Assembly (NCBI GenBank): GCA_000719105.1
Contig: JODX01000002.1
Coordinates: forward strand, 62,001 to 126,000
Direction: 5' to 3'
DNA: 64,000 bases
DNA from: Streptomyces sclerotialus
GTDB lineage: Bacteria; Actinomycetota; Actinomycetes; Streptomycetales; Streptomycetaceae
Within the stretch, counting starts at the first letter, position 1. The number at the start of each line of letters is the position of its first letter. The translations under genes and the position numbers were made by a program. Under the pieces are notes generated by a model that was not told the origin of the DNA, searched no databases, and was given only the letters and a program-made list of their open reading frames with translations. Positions 8,708 to 15,978 of this stretch are shown here, one piece after another.

Positions 8708-10138
8708 TCAGGCCGTGATGTCGCGCCAGGCCGCCGGGATCTGCTCCGCCACATCGTGGGCGCCCGCCGGGGCGCCGTCGGCGGCGTAGCGGCCCGCGAG
8801 GCCGTGGACGTACGCGGCCACGCTCCCGGCGTCGAGCGCCCTCAGCCCGGCGGCCAGCAGTGAACCGGCGAGGCCCGACAGGACGTCGCCGCTGCCCGCG
8901 GTGGCGAGCCAGGGGGTGCCGGTCGGGTTGACGCGGACCGTGCCGCCGTCGGAGTCGGCGATCAGGGTGGTGGAGCCCTTGAGGAGGACGGTGGCCCGGT
9001 AGCGCCGGGCGAGCTCGCGCACCGCCGACAGGCGCGCCCCCTCGACCTCCTCGCGCGCGATGCCGAGCAGCGCGGCGGCCTCGCCCGCGTGCGGGGTCAT
9101 CAGCGTGGGGGCGGTGCGGGCGCGTACGGCGTCCCGGTCGGCGAGGCGCAGCCCGTCCGCGTCCAGGAGTACGGGTACGTCGGTGGCGAGGACCTCGGCG
9201 ACGGGGCCGGCGTCGTCCCCGGCGCCCGGCCCGACGACCCAGGCCTGAACCCGGCCGGCCCGCCCCGGTCCCTGGTCGGACACCAGGGTCTCCGGGAAGC
9301 GGGCGATCACCGCGTCCCCGGCCGGTCCCACGTAGCGCACGGCCCCCGCGCCGCCGCGCAGCGCGCCCCACACGGCGAGGACGGCCGCGCCGGGATAGCG
9401 GGCGGACCCGGCGGCGATGCCCACGACACCGCGGCGGTACTTGTCGCTCTCGGCGGCGGGGCGGGGGAGCAGCGCGGCCACGTCGGTGTGCTGCAGGGCC
9501 TGTAGATCAGGGGCGGCGGGGAGCGCGAGCCCGATGTCGACGAGGCGTACGGAACCGGCGTACTCGCGGGCCGGGTCGATGAGCAGCCCCGGCTTGTGCG
9601 AGCCGAAGGTGACGGTCAGATCGGCGCGGACGGCGGTGCCGTGCACCTCGCCTGTGTCGGGTTCGATGCCGCTCGGGAGGTCGACGGCGACCACGGCGGC
9701 CCGGGACGCGGCGGCCCTCTCGGCCAGCGTGGCGGCGTCGGGGCGCAGACCGCCCTTGCCGCCGATTCCGACGATGCCGTCGACGACGAGGTGGGCCCGG
9801 TCGATCAGGTTCTCGGCGGTGCCGGGCCGGGCGACCGTGCCGCCCGCCCGGCGCAGCGCCGCGAGCCCGCCGGGGTGCGCGCGGTCGGGGCTGAGCAGGA
9901 CGGCCGCGACGCCCGCGCCGCGCCGGGCCAGGCGGGCCCCGGCGTACAGGGCGTCGCCGCCGTTGTCCCCGCTGCCGACCAGGAGGACGACCCGGCTGCC
10001 GTACACCCGGCCGAGGAGATCCGCGCAGGCGGCGGCGAGCCCGGCGGCGGCGCGCTGCATCAGCGCGCCCTCCGGCAGCCGTGCCATCAGCTCGCGTTCG
10101 GCCGTCCTTACCGTGTCCACGCTGTAGGCAGTACGCAT
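8708..10138 (-). CDS. nnr: Bifunctional NAD(P)HX epimerase / ADP-dependent dehydratase
   Basis: Repairs hydrated NADH and NADPH. The N-terminal domain (about 1-220) interconverts R and S hydrates and contains VGSGDNGGDALYAGRLAR-like sequence and VDLPSGIEPDTG. The C-terminal ribokinase-like domain (about 225-476) dehydrates the S form with ADP and contains GSARYPGAAVL, TPHAGEAAALLG and GTPWLATAGSGDVLSG. The 476 residues fit the fused bacterial form. It heads a minus-strand group with acpS, an arrangement common in actinobacteria although here an AhpD-like gene lies between. Confidence 0.94.
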   Translation of the reverse strand: MRTAYSVDTVRTAERELMARLPEGALMQRAAAGLAAACADLLGRVYGSRVVLLVGSGDNGGDALYAGARLARRGAGVAAVLLSPDRAHPGGLAALRRAGGTVARPGTAENLIDRAHLVVDGIVGIGGKGGLRPDAATLAERAAASRAAVVAVDLPSGIEPDTGEVHGTAVRADLTVTFGSHKPGLLIDPAREYAGSVRLVDIGLALPAAPDLQALQHTDVAALLPRPAAESDKYRRGVVGIAAGSARYPGAAVLAVWGALRGGAGAVRYVGPAGDAVIARFPETLVSDQGPGRAGRVQAWVVGPGAGDDAGPVAEVLATDVPVLLDADGLRLADRDAVRARTAPTLMTPHAGEAAALLGIAREEVEGARLSAVRELARRYRATVLLKGSTTLIADSDGGTVRVNPTGTPWLATAGSGDVLSGLAGSLLAAGLRALDAGSVAAYVHGLAGRYAADGAPAGAHDVAEQIPAAWRDITA

Positions 10139-10231
10139 GTCGTCGAGTGTCCCGCACGGGGAGTGTGTGCGCTGCCGGGGCCGCCGTCGGTGCTGAGGGC
10201 GGCCCCGAGCCCCGGGTTCACGTGCTGCCGG

Positions 10232-10705
10232 CTATCCGAACTGGCCGGGATGGTAGTCGCCGGCGGGCTGCTGGACGATGACGTTCACGCGGTTGTAGGC
10301 GTTGATGAGGGCGATCAGCCCCACCAGGGCGGCGAGCTGCTCCTCGTCGTAGTGCTTGGCGGCGTTCGCCCAGACCTCGTCCGGGACGCCGCCGGCCGAG
10401 TCCGCGATGCGGGTGCCCTGCTCGGCGAGCTCCAGGGCGGCGCGCTCGGCGTCGTTGAAGACGGTCGCCTCGCGCCAGGCAGCGATCAGGTTGAGGCGCA
10501 CCGCGGTCTCCCCGGCGGCGGTGGCGTCCTTGGTGTGCATGTCGGTGCAGAAGCCGCAGCCGTTGATCTGGCTGGCACGGATCTTCACCAGCTCCTGCGT
10601 CGCGGCCGGCAGCGTGGAATCCGAGATCGCCTTGCCCGCCGAGTTGAAGTGCTTGATGAGTTTGCCGGCGAGTGGGCTGCCGAAGATGTTGAGACGAGCT
10701 TCCAT
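10232..10705 (-). CDS. Carboxymuconolactone decarboxylase / AhpD-family protein
   Basis: A small helical protein of 157 residues. The redox motif CGFC (Cys50, Cys53) followed by His57 lies in the SQINGCGFCTDMHTKDA region that defines alkylhydroperoxidase AhpD-like members. It is probably a thiol peroxidase or related oxidoreductase in the cytoplasm; the substrate cannot be read from the sequence. ATG at 10705 has a GGAGC site. It lies between nnr and acpS on the same strand, with spacers of about 90-110 bases. Confidence 0.9.
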   Translation of the reverse strand: MEARLNIFGSPLAGKLIKHFNSAGKAISDSTLPAATQELVKIRASQINGCGFCTDMHTKDATAAGETAVRLNLIAAWREATVFNDAERAALELAEQGTRIADSAGGVPDEVWANAAKHYDEEQLAALVGLIALINAYNRVNVIVQQPAGDYHPGQFG

Positions 10706-10813
10706 CGTTGAGCTCCTTGGCCGTTGTCGGTGGTTACACAGCTCTGACGGATCGGCTCGGTGTGATGTGACAGCGAGGAGTGTGACGTACGTCTCTCTGG
10801 CTGGTGCTGCCCG

Positions 10814-11185
10814 TCAGCCTTCGGCGATGACGACCGCCGACGCCACGCCCGCGTCGTGACTCAGCGACACGTGCCACGACTGGACGCCGAGTTCCGCCGC
10901 GCGTGCGGCGACCGTCCCGGTGACCCGCAGGCGTGGCTGCCCGCTGTCCTCGACATAGACCTCGGCGTCCGTCCAGTGCAGGCCCGCCGGGGCACCGAGC
11001 GCCTTGGCGAGGGCCTCCTTCGCGGCAAAGCGGGCCGCGAGGGAGGCGGTGCCGCGGCGCTCCCCGCTGGGCAGCAGCAGCTCGCTCTCCAGGAAGAGCC
11101 GCTTGGCCAGCGAGGGTGTGCGCTCCAGTGACGCGCCGAACCGTTCGATCTCGGCGACGTCGATTCCGACCCCGATGATGCTCAT
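10814..11185 (-). CDS. acpS: Holo-[acyl-carrier-protein] synthase
   Basis: Transfers 4'-phosphopantetheine from CoA to acyl carrier proteins. The 123 residues fit the AcpS family. The N-terminal [14 protein letters not shown] carries the metal-binding Asp, and the central [14 protein letters not shown] carries the second metal ligand Glu and the CoA-binding Lys. The C-terminal [15 protein letters not shown] strand completes the fold. Upstream lies the Rpn-like gene on the same strand. Confidence 0.95.
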   Translation of the reverse strand: MSIIGVGIDVAEIERFGASLERTPSLAKRLFLESELLLPSGERRGTASLAARFAAKEALAKALGAPAGLHWTDAEVYVEDSGQPRLRVTGTVAARAAELGVQSWHVSLSHDAGVASAVVIAEG

Positions 11186-11236
11186 GGGAGGCAGCCTATG
11201 GTTCGGGCGGTTGGGGTGCGGTCTTTGCCCGGCCTG

Positions 11237-12193
11237 TCAGGCCTCGCGGGACTCCTCGGCGGAAGCGTCCGGCTCCTCGTCGAAGAGGTCCTCCGCGCGC
11301 TCCACCGTCCCGGCCCGGTCGAGCCAGTCGTCCATGCGGGCGAGGTCGGTGCAGGTGGTGATGCGCTCGCGTACGTCGTCGGAGACGGGGAGGCCGCGCA
11401 GTTCGAGGATGCGCAGGATGCCCTTGCCGACGCCCTTGGCCCCTTCGGCCTCGCCCTTGGCCTTGCCTTCAGCCTCGCCCTTGGCCTTGCCGTCCAGGTA
11501 GGCCTCTTCGAAGACGGTGCCCCTGCCCGGGAAGTAAGTGATGACCATCTTCTCCAGCTCTCTCCATGTCTCGCGGGCCGGAGTGTCCTCCAGGCCGATC
11601 TCCACCAGTTCTGACCAGTACTTGGCCGTGGCTGCGTCGAATGACCGCATCCCGCGGGCGAGCAATTCCAGTATGGCCGCGATGTCCTGGTTCTCGCTGT
11701 GTACGACGGCGCTGAGCGTCGCCAGTGCTGGTTGCCGCGCTACCTCCGACTCATCGGTGATCTGGGGGACGGTGTCCGGTCCCAGGACGAAGGGACGGGT
11801 GACCTGCGTTGACCAGGGGCCAACGCGGCATTCGAACGGTCCGGCTGCCCAAGTGGCGGTGGGCCGGTTGCGGCAGACGGTGACGAGTAGCACCGGAAGC
11901 TTGAACTTGGCGCGCAGATAGCTCACGTAGTAAGCCCAGTTGGCCCCCTTGTCCGGAGCTCGCTTGGTCTGAGCCTCGATGGCGAGGAGAAAGCCGTCGC
12001 CTTCCGACGGCTCGACCTTCAGCACCGTGTCGACGCGGCGCTCCAGGGGTCTGAGCTCCGTCGCGTCGGGGGTGAGGGCTTCGGCGATCGCCTTCAGGGG
12101 CGGCGGAAGCCCCAGCGCCTCGAAGACCGGAGCGAGGACCTCAGGGTGATCTTGGAAGATCCGATGAGATGCCTCGTGGGTGGATGTGACCAT
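11237..12193 (-). CDS. Rpn / PD-(D/E)XK nuclease-like protein
   Basis: The 318-residue product has the PD-(D/E)XK pattern RRVDTVLKV...FLLAIEAQTKRAPDK near residues 50-80 (Asp, then Glu-x-Gln). It then has a helical region and a low-complexity DGKAKGEAEG-type repeat near residue 240, followed by a short C-terminal helical domain. This layout is common in streptomycete paralogues annotated as transposase-like or hypothetical. Rpn-family proteins elsewhere are recombination-promoting nucleases, but activity here is unproven. ATG at 12193 with AAGGTGG is preferred over 12247. Confidence 0.6.
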   Translation of the reverse strand: MVTSTHEASHRIFQDHPEVLAPVFEALGLPPPLKAIAEALTPDATELRPLERRVDTVLKVEPSEGDGFLLAIEAQTKRAPDKGANWAYYVSYLRAKFKLPVLLVTVCRNRPTATWAAGPFECRVGPWSTQVTRPFVLGPDTVPQITDESEVARQPALATLSAVVHSENQDIAAILELLARGMRSFDAATAKYWSELVEIGLEDTPARETWRELEKMVITYFPGRGTVFEEAYLDGKAKGEAEGKAKGEAEGAKGVGKGILRILELRGLPVSDDVRERITTCTDLARMDDWLDRAGTVERAEDLFDEEPDASAEESREA

Positions 12194-12274
12194 GCGTGCC
12201 ACCTTGCTAGGAGTACGGGGACGGCCGGGCCGACGATGGAGGAGCATTCACTCGTTCGAGGCGCGGAGGGACGT

Positions 12275-12688
12275 TCACGCCGCTCCGGTCAGCTCGCACC
12301 ACACGTACTTGCCCCGGTTGCCGTCCCTGGCCAGCGGCTGCCAGCCCCACAGGTCGGCGCACGCCTGGATGAGGGCCAGCCCGCGGCCGTCCTCCTCCAG
12401 CTCGGTTGCCTGCTCCGGCGGGGGTGACGGCTCGGGCGGCCGAGGGTCGGCGTCCCACGCTCCGATGCGCAGTACGCCCGCCGACCAGCGCACTCGCAGG
12501 GTGGCGGAGTCCTTGGTGTGGCGTACGGCGTTGGAGACCAGCTCGGTGGCCAGGAGCTCGGCGACGTCGGTCAGGTGGCTCAGGCCGTGCAGGGTGAGAA
12601 TCAGGCGGAGGGTGCGGCGGCTGACGGTGACGGCGAGGGGGTCGTTGGGGATGTTGAGGGAGTACTCCCAGTGATCGTGTCCGGGCAT
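12275..12688 (-). CDS. ATP-binding protein of the anti-sigma (HATPase_c_2) type
   Basis: A 137-residue single-domain protein with the GHKL ATPase boxes: ELLATELVSNAVRHT (N box), VLRIGAWDADPR, and EDGRGLALIQACADLWG (G boxes). Streptomycetes carry many of these serine-kinase-like proteins beside XRE/DUF397 pairs. Its target is unknown. ATG at 12688 has GGAG upstream. It is transcribed divergently from the XRE regulator at 12909, so the AT-richer 220-base spacer probably holds both promoters. Confidence 0.85.
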   Translation of the reverse strand: MPGHDHWEYSLNIPNDPLAVTVSRRTLRLILTLHGLSHLTDVAELLATELVSNAVRHTKDSATLRVRWSAGVLRIGAWDADPRPPEPSPPPEQATELEEDGRGLALIQACADLWGWQPLARDGNRGKYVWCELTGAA

Positions 12689-12908
12689 GCGGCAACTCCG
12701 TTCGTGTGGTGGGGGTTGCGGTTGGCGGGCGGTGGCATTGCCGCAGCCGTCATGGCAGGACGGAGTGGTGCGCTTCCGGAGCCCCGGCGTTCCGCAGCGT
12801 GTGCGTTGCATCACGCAACGTAGACCTAGTTTTTTAAGTTTCGCAAGCCGATCGCGTACTGTGACCCCCGAACGAGTCGCGCGCACCAGCGCGTTGGGAG
12901 GGCGGGCG

Positions 12909-13760
12909 ATGGTCCTGAGACAGGAGCCGACAGCACGTCAGATGCGGTTGGCGGTCGAGTTGCGAAGGCTCCGTGACGCAGCAGGTCTCGCGGCCCGCGA
13001 GGCGGCGGCGCTTCTGGGGGTGAGTTCCGCACAGATCAGTCAGATCGAGTCAGGTCTCACTGGCGTGAGCGAAAAGCGGCTGCGTCGACTCGCGGGCCAT
13101 TACGCCTGTACGGACGAAGCGCTCGTCGACGCCTTGGTCGCGATGGCGACCGATCGGACGCGCGGCTGGTGGGAGGAGTACCGGGGTCTTCTGCCCTCGT
13201 CGTTCCTCGACCTGTCCGAGCTGGAGCGCCACGCCGCTTACCGATGGGATGTGGATTTCCTGCATGTCCCGGGCCTTCTGCAGACCGAGGGTTACGCACG
13301 GGCGCTGTTTGCCCGCCGGGTACCTGAACTCTTGCGGGACGAACTGGAGTTGCGCGTCCGCCACCGTATGCAGCGGCGCGTCATCATCACAGAAGCGCAG
13401 CCGATTCCTTACGAGGCGTTGGTCCACGAAGCGGCGTTGCGCATCCGAGTCGGTGGCCGTGCTGAGTCGCGGGTTCAGCTGGCCCGCATTCTGGAACTCT
13501 CCGAAGCGAAGCACATCACTGTCCGCGTCATCCCCTTCGAGCTGGAGGAGTTCGCGGACATCACAGCGGCCATGGTGTACGCCGGTGGTGCCGTACCGAA
13601 GCTGGACACGGTTGTACGAGACGGCCCTCACGGGGCGGTCTTCGTCGACTCCGAGGCCCAACTCGGGGTGTTCCGAACACTTTTCCGTAGAGTGGAGGCG
13701 GCGTCACTCGACCCCATGCGGTCGCGTGACCTCATTCACAGATTGGCCAAGGAACTGTGA
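12909..13760 (+). CDS. XRE-family regulator with DUF5753 domain
   Basis: The 283-residue product has an N-terminal helix-turn-helix (about residues 20-75, AREAAALLGVSSAQISQIES) and a C-terminal DUF5753 domain (about 100-280) containing VPGLLQTEGYARALF and a terminal LIHRLAKEL. ATG at 12909 is the first good start after the AT-rich promoter region. The stop overlaps the GTG of the DUF397 gene by four bases, so the two are translationally coupled. Such pairs are widespread in Streptomyces, and some affect development or antibiotic production. Confidence 0.92.
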   Translation: MVLRQEPTARQMRLAVELRRLRDAAGLAAREAAALLGVSSAQISQIESGLTGVSEKRLRRLAGHYACTDEALVDALVAMATDRTRGWWEEYRGLLPSSFLDLSELERHAAYRWDVDFLHVPGLLQTEGYARALFARRVPELLRDELELRVRHRMQRRVIITEAQPIPYEALVHEAALRIRVGGRAESRVQLARILELSEAKHITVRVIPFELEEFADITAAMVYAGGAVPKLDTVVRDGPHGAVFVDSEAQLGVFRTLFRRVEAASLDPMRSRDLIHRLAKEL

Positions 13761-13975
13761 GGCACCCCGTGACCAGCCCTGATGATTGGCGGAAGTCCTC
13801 CTACTCCGGCAGTGGCGACGGCAACGCCTGCGTCGAGGTGTCCCATCGCCACCCTCACATAGCCGTCCGCGACTCCAAGACCCCGGCCAGGACCCCCCTC
13901 ACCTTCCCGGCCGGAGCCTTTACCACCTTCGTCGCGGCCCTGAAGGCGGACGATCACCTCACCGCCGAGCGGTAG
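13757..13975 (+). CDS. DUF397 protein, copy 1
   Basis: A 72-residue protein with the DUF397 signature DWRKSSYSGSGDGNACVEV and a terminal FPAGAF..FVAALKADD. It starts with GTG overlapping the TGA of the XRE gene, the usual coupled arrangement. DUF397 proteins are thought to act with their XRE partner. A second copy is at 14813. Confidence 0.93.
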   Translation: MRHPVTSPDDWRKSSYSGSGDGNACVEVSHRHPHIAVRDSKTPARTPLTFPAGAFTTFVAALKADDHLTAER

Positions 13976-13976
13976 A

Positions 13977-14744
13977 TCAACCCAGCTTCCCCAGCTGAGT
14001 GTCGAAGACCTGCGTGGGGAACTCGAAATCCTCGCCCATAGCGGTGGCGACGATGTTCTCGACGTCGAAGGTGACGACGGTGGAGCCCTGACGGGCCACG
14101 ACGACTTTGTTGGGCACCTCGACGTCCTTGATCGCCGAGGTGGCGGTCATCGCGATGGCCTCGTCGGCATTCTTGGGCGCCTCCGTCTCGGTCACCTTCA
14201 CGACCTCGGTCGTCTCGGCGTACGCGGTGTAGGCGAAGCCGTCGGCGCACTTCTCCAAGGCTGCCTTGGTGTCCTTCAGGACTGTCTCGGCGCCGCCGTC
14301 CTCGTAGGAGGCGAGCATCACGGAGGCCATCTCGGTGTCCTGGTAAGCGAGCAGCTCCTCACCGGTCATGGCGTCGGAGCCGGACGGCTTCTTGCCCTCT
14401 TCCTTCCACCTCCGCTTCTCCGTCGCCACCGGTTCGCCCAGTGGGGCATGCGCCAGGATGAGGGCGAGTGGCGCACAGGCAGCGTCGTCCGACGTGACCT
14501 GGTCGTTCCTGTCGGCGTCCGTTTCGGTGACCCCGTGAACCTCGCCGTTGTCGACGTCCGCCTGGGCCAGTGCGGCCTTCTCCAGCTCGGCGGCGGTCAG
14601 CGCCTTGGCGTCGGCGCCCTTGTCACCGTCGTCGGAGGAGTCGCCGCAGGCGGTGGCGAGGAGGGCGAGGGTCGCGGCCGAGGCGGCGAGGCCGCCTCGG
14701 CGAAGGGCGGTGAAGCGCAAGGCTGTGGATCTCTCTCTTCCCAA
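13977..14744 (-). CDS. Lipoprotein of unknown function, copy 1
   Basis: A 255-residue lipoprotein with a basic N-terminus, a hydrophobic core and the lipobox LATAC (cysteine at about 33), followed by a Ser/Asp-rich linker. The mature domain has ALTAAELEKAALAQADVDNGEV and ends FDTQLGKLG. It is paralogous to the gene at 15033 throughout its length. It converges on the DUF397 gene with a single base between stop codons. Function unknown; secretion and membrane anchoring are clear. Confidence 0.85.
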   Translation of the reverse strand: MGRERSTALRFTALRRGGLAASAATLALLATACGDSSDDGDKGADAKALTAAELEKAALAQADVDNGEVHGVTETDADRNDQVTSDDAACAPLALILAHAPLGEPVATEKRRWKEEGKKPSGSDAMTGEELLAYQDTEMASVMLASYEDGGAETVLKDTKAALEKCADGFAYTAYAETTEVVKVTETEAPKNADEAIAMTATSAIKDVEVPNKVVVARQGSTVVTFDVENIVATAMGEDFEFPTQVFDTQLGKLG

Positions 14745-14767
14745 CCGCAGTGATCTCGCGGTGCTTC

Positions 14768-14787
14768 ACTCGTACATTAATCACAGC
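14768..14787 (-). promoter_or_regulatory. Shared upstream element of lipoprotein copy 1
   Basis: These 20 bases are identical to 15869-15888, upstream of lipoprotein copy 2, and are AT-richer than their surroundings. They lie about 25-45 bases before the start codon, so they may include the promoter or a regulator site. Confidence 0.5.
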
Positions 14788-14812
14788 CCATCCACAGACT
14801 GACCGGGGAACT

Positions 14813-15031
14813 GTGAGGCGCACTGTGACCACCCCAACGAATTGGCGTAAGTCATCCTTCTCTGGCGGTGGCGAGGGCAACGCCTGCGTCGAAGTCGCCC
14901 ATCACCACCCCCACATAGCCATCCGCGACTCCAAGACCCCGGCCAGGACCCCCCTCACCGTCCCGGCCGGAGCCTTCGTCACCTTCGTCGCGGCCCTGAA
15001 GGCGGACGATCACCTCACCGCCGAGGAGTAG
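14813..15031 (+). CDS. DUF397 protein, copy 2
   Basis: A 72-residue paralogue of the protein at 13757, differing at only about a dozen positions (for example WRKSSFSGGGEGNACVEVAH). The GTG at 14813 overlaps a TGA in the frame where the XRE gene would have ended, a relic of the duplication. It has no XRE partner immediately upstream. Whether it is still translated without coupling is open. Confidence 0.8.
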   Translation: MRRTVTTPTNWRKSSFSGGGEGNACVEVAHHHPHIAIRDSKTPARTPLTVPAGAFVTFVAALKADDHLTAEE

Positions 15032-15032
15032 G

Positions 15033-15845
15033 TCAACCCAGCTTGCCGAGCTGCGCGTCCAGGACCTTCGTCGGGAACTCGAAGTCCTTCCCGTTGACGG
15101 AGGAGGCCAGGTTCATGACGCCGAAGGTGACGACGGTGGAGCCCTTGCGGGCCACCACGGCCTTGTAGGGCGTGTCGCCGTCCTCGACCGTCCAGGTGGT
15201 GGTCATCGCGATGGCCTCGTCGGCACCCTCGGGTGCTTCCGTCTCGGTCGCCTTCACGATCTCGGTCTTCTCGCCGTCCGCGGTGTAGGTGTAGCCGCCG
15301 GCGCACTTCTCCAGGGCCGCCTTGACGTCCTTCAGGGCCGTCTCGGCGCCGCCGTCCTCGTACGAGGCGAGGGTCACCCAGGCCTTCTCGACGTCGAGGG
15401 AGGCGAGCATCGCCTCCTCGGACATGGCCTCGTCGTCGGAGAGCTCCTTGCCCTCCTCCGTCCACATCCGCTTCACCGTCGCCGCCGGTTCGCCCAGCGT
15501 GGCACCCGCCTGGACGAGGGCGAGCGGCGCGCAGGCCGCGTCCTCCGACTTGACCTGGTCGTTCTTGATGTCGCTCGCTCCGGTGATCTCGACGACCTCG
15601 CCGTTGTCGACGTCCGCCTGGGCCAGCGCGGCCTTCTTCAGCTCGGCGGCGGTCAGCGCCTTGGGAGCGGGCGCGGCGGAGGCGGACGCCGAGGCGGTGG
15701 AGTCCTTGGCGTCGGCGCCCTTGTCACCGTCGTCGGAGGAGCCGCCGCAGGCGGTGGCGAGGAGGGTGAGGGTCGCGGTGGAGGCGGCAAGGGCGACTCG
15801 GCGGACGGCGGTGGAGCGCAAGGCAGTGAGTCTTTCTCTTCTCAA
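15033..15845 (-). CDS. Lipoprotein of unknown function, copy 2
   Basis: A 270-residue paralogue of the lipoprotein at 13977 with the same lipobox LATAC and the same terminal LDAQLGKLG. It has an extra Ser/Ala/Pro linker after the cysteine (STASASASAAPAP). The stop is one base past the DUF397 stop, in the same convergent geometry as copy 1. Confidence 0.85.
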   Translation of the reverse strand: MRRERLTALRSTAVRRVALAASTATLTLLATACGGSSDDGDKGADAKDSTASASASAAPAPKALTAAELKKAALAQADVDNGEVVEITGASDIKNDQVKSEDAACAPLALVQAGATLGEPAATVKRMWTEEGKELSDDEAMSEEAMLASLDVEKAWVTLASYEDGGAETALKDVKAALEKCAGGYTYTADGEKTEIVKATETEAPEGADEAIAMTTTWTVEDGDTPYKAVVARKGSTVVTFGVMNLASSVNGKDFEFPTKVLDAQLGKLG

Positions 15846-15868
15846 CCGCGGTGATTCCGCGATGCTTT

Positions 15869-15888
15869 ACTCGTACATTAATCACAGC
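15869..15888 (-). promoter_or_regulatory. Shared upstream element of lipoprotein copy 2
   Basis: Identical in 20 of 20 bases to 14768-14787, at the same distance from the lipoprotein start. The conservation in an otherwise diverged spacer suggests a promoter or operator. Confidence 0.5.
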
Positions 15889-15978
15889 GCCTGCACAGTT
15901 GAACACTGAATAAGTGGTCGGTATGCGACCGTGACACTGCGTCAGGGCGGGGTCGAGGTCGGCGTGGCCGTGCCGCCG

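Larger units (their letters stand above)
13757..15888. repeat. Tandem duplication of a DUF397 + lipoprotein module
   Basis: Unit 1 spans about 13750-14787 and unit 2 about 14806-15888. Each has a plus-strand DUF397 gene, a convergent minus-strand lipoprotein gene and the same upstream element. Unit 2 begins with GGGGAACTGTGAGGC. This matches the last codons of the XRE gene plus the DUF397 start in unit 1 (AAGGAACTGTGAGGC), showing that the duplication copied the very end of the XRE gene. Confidence 0.8.
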
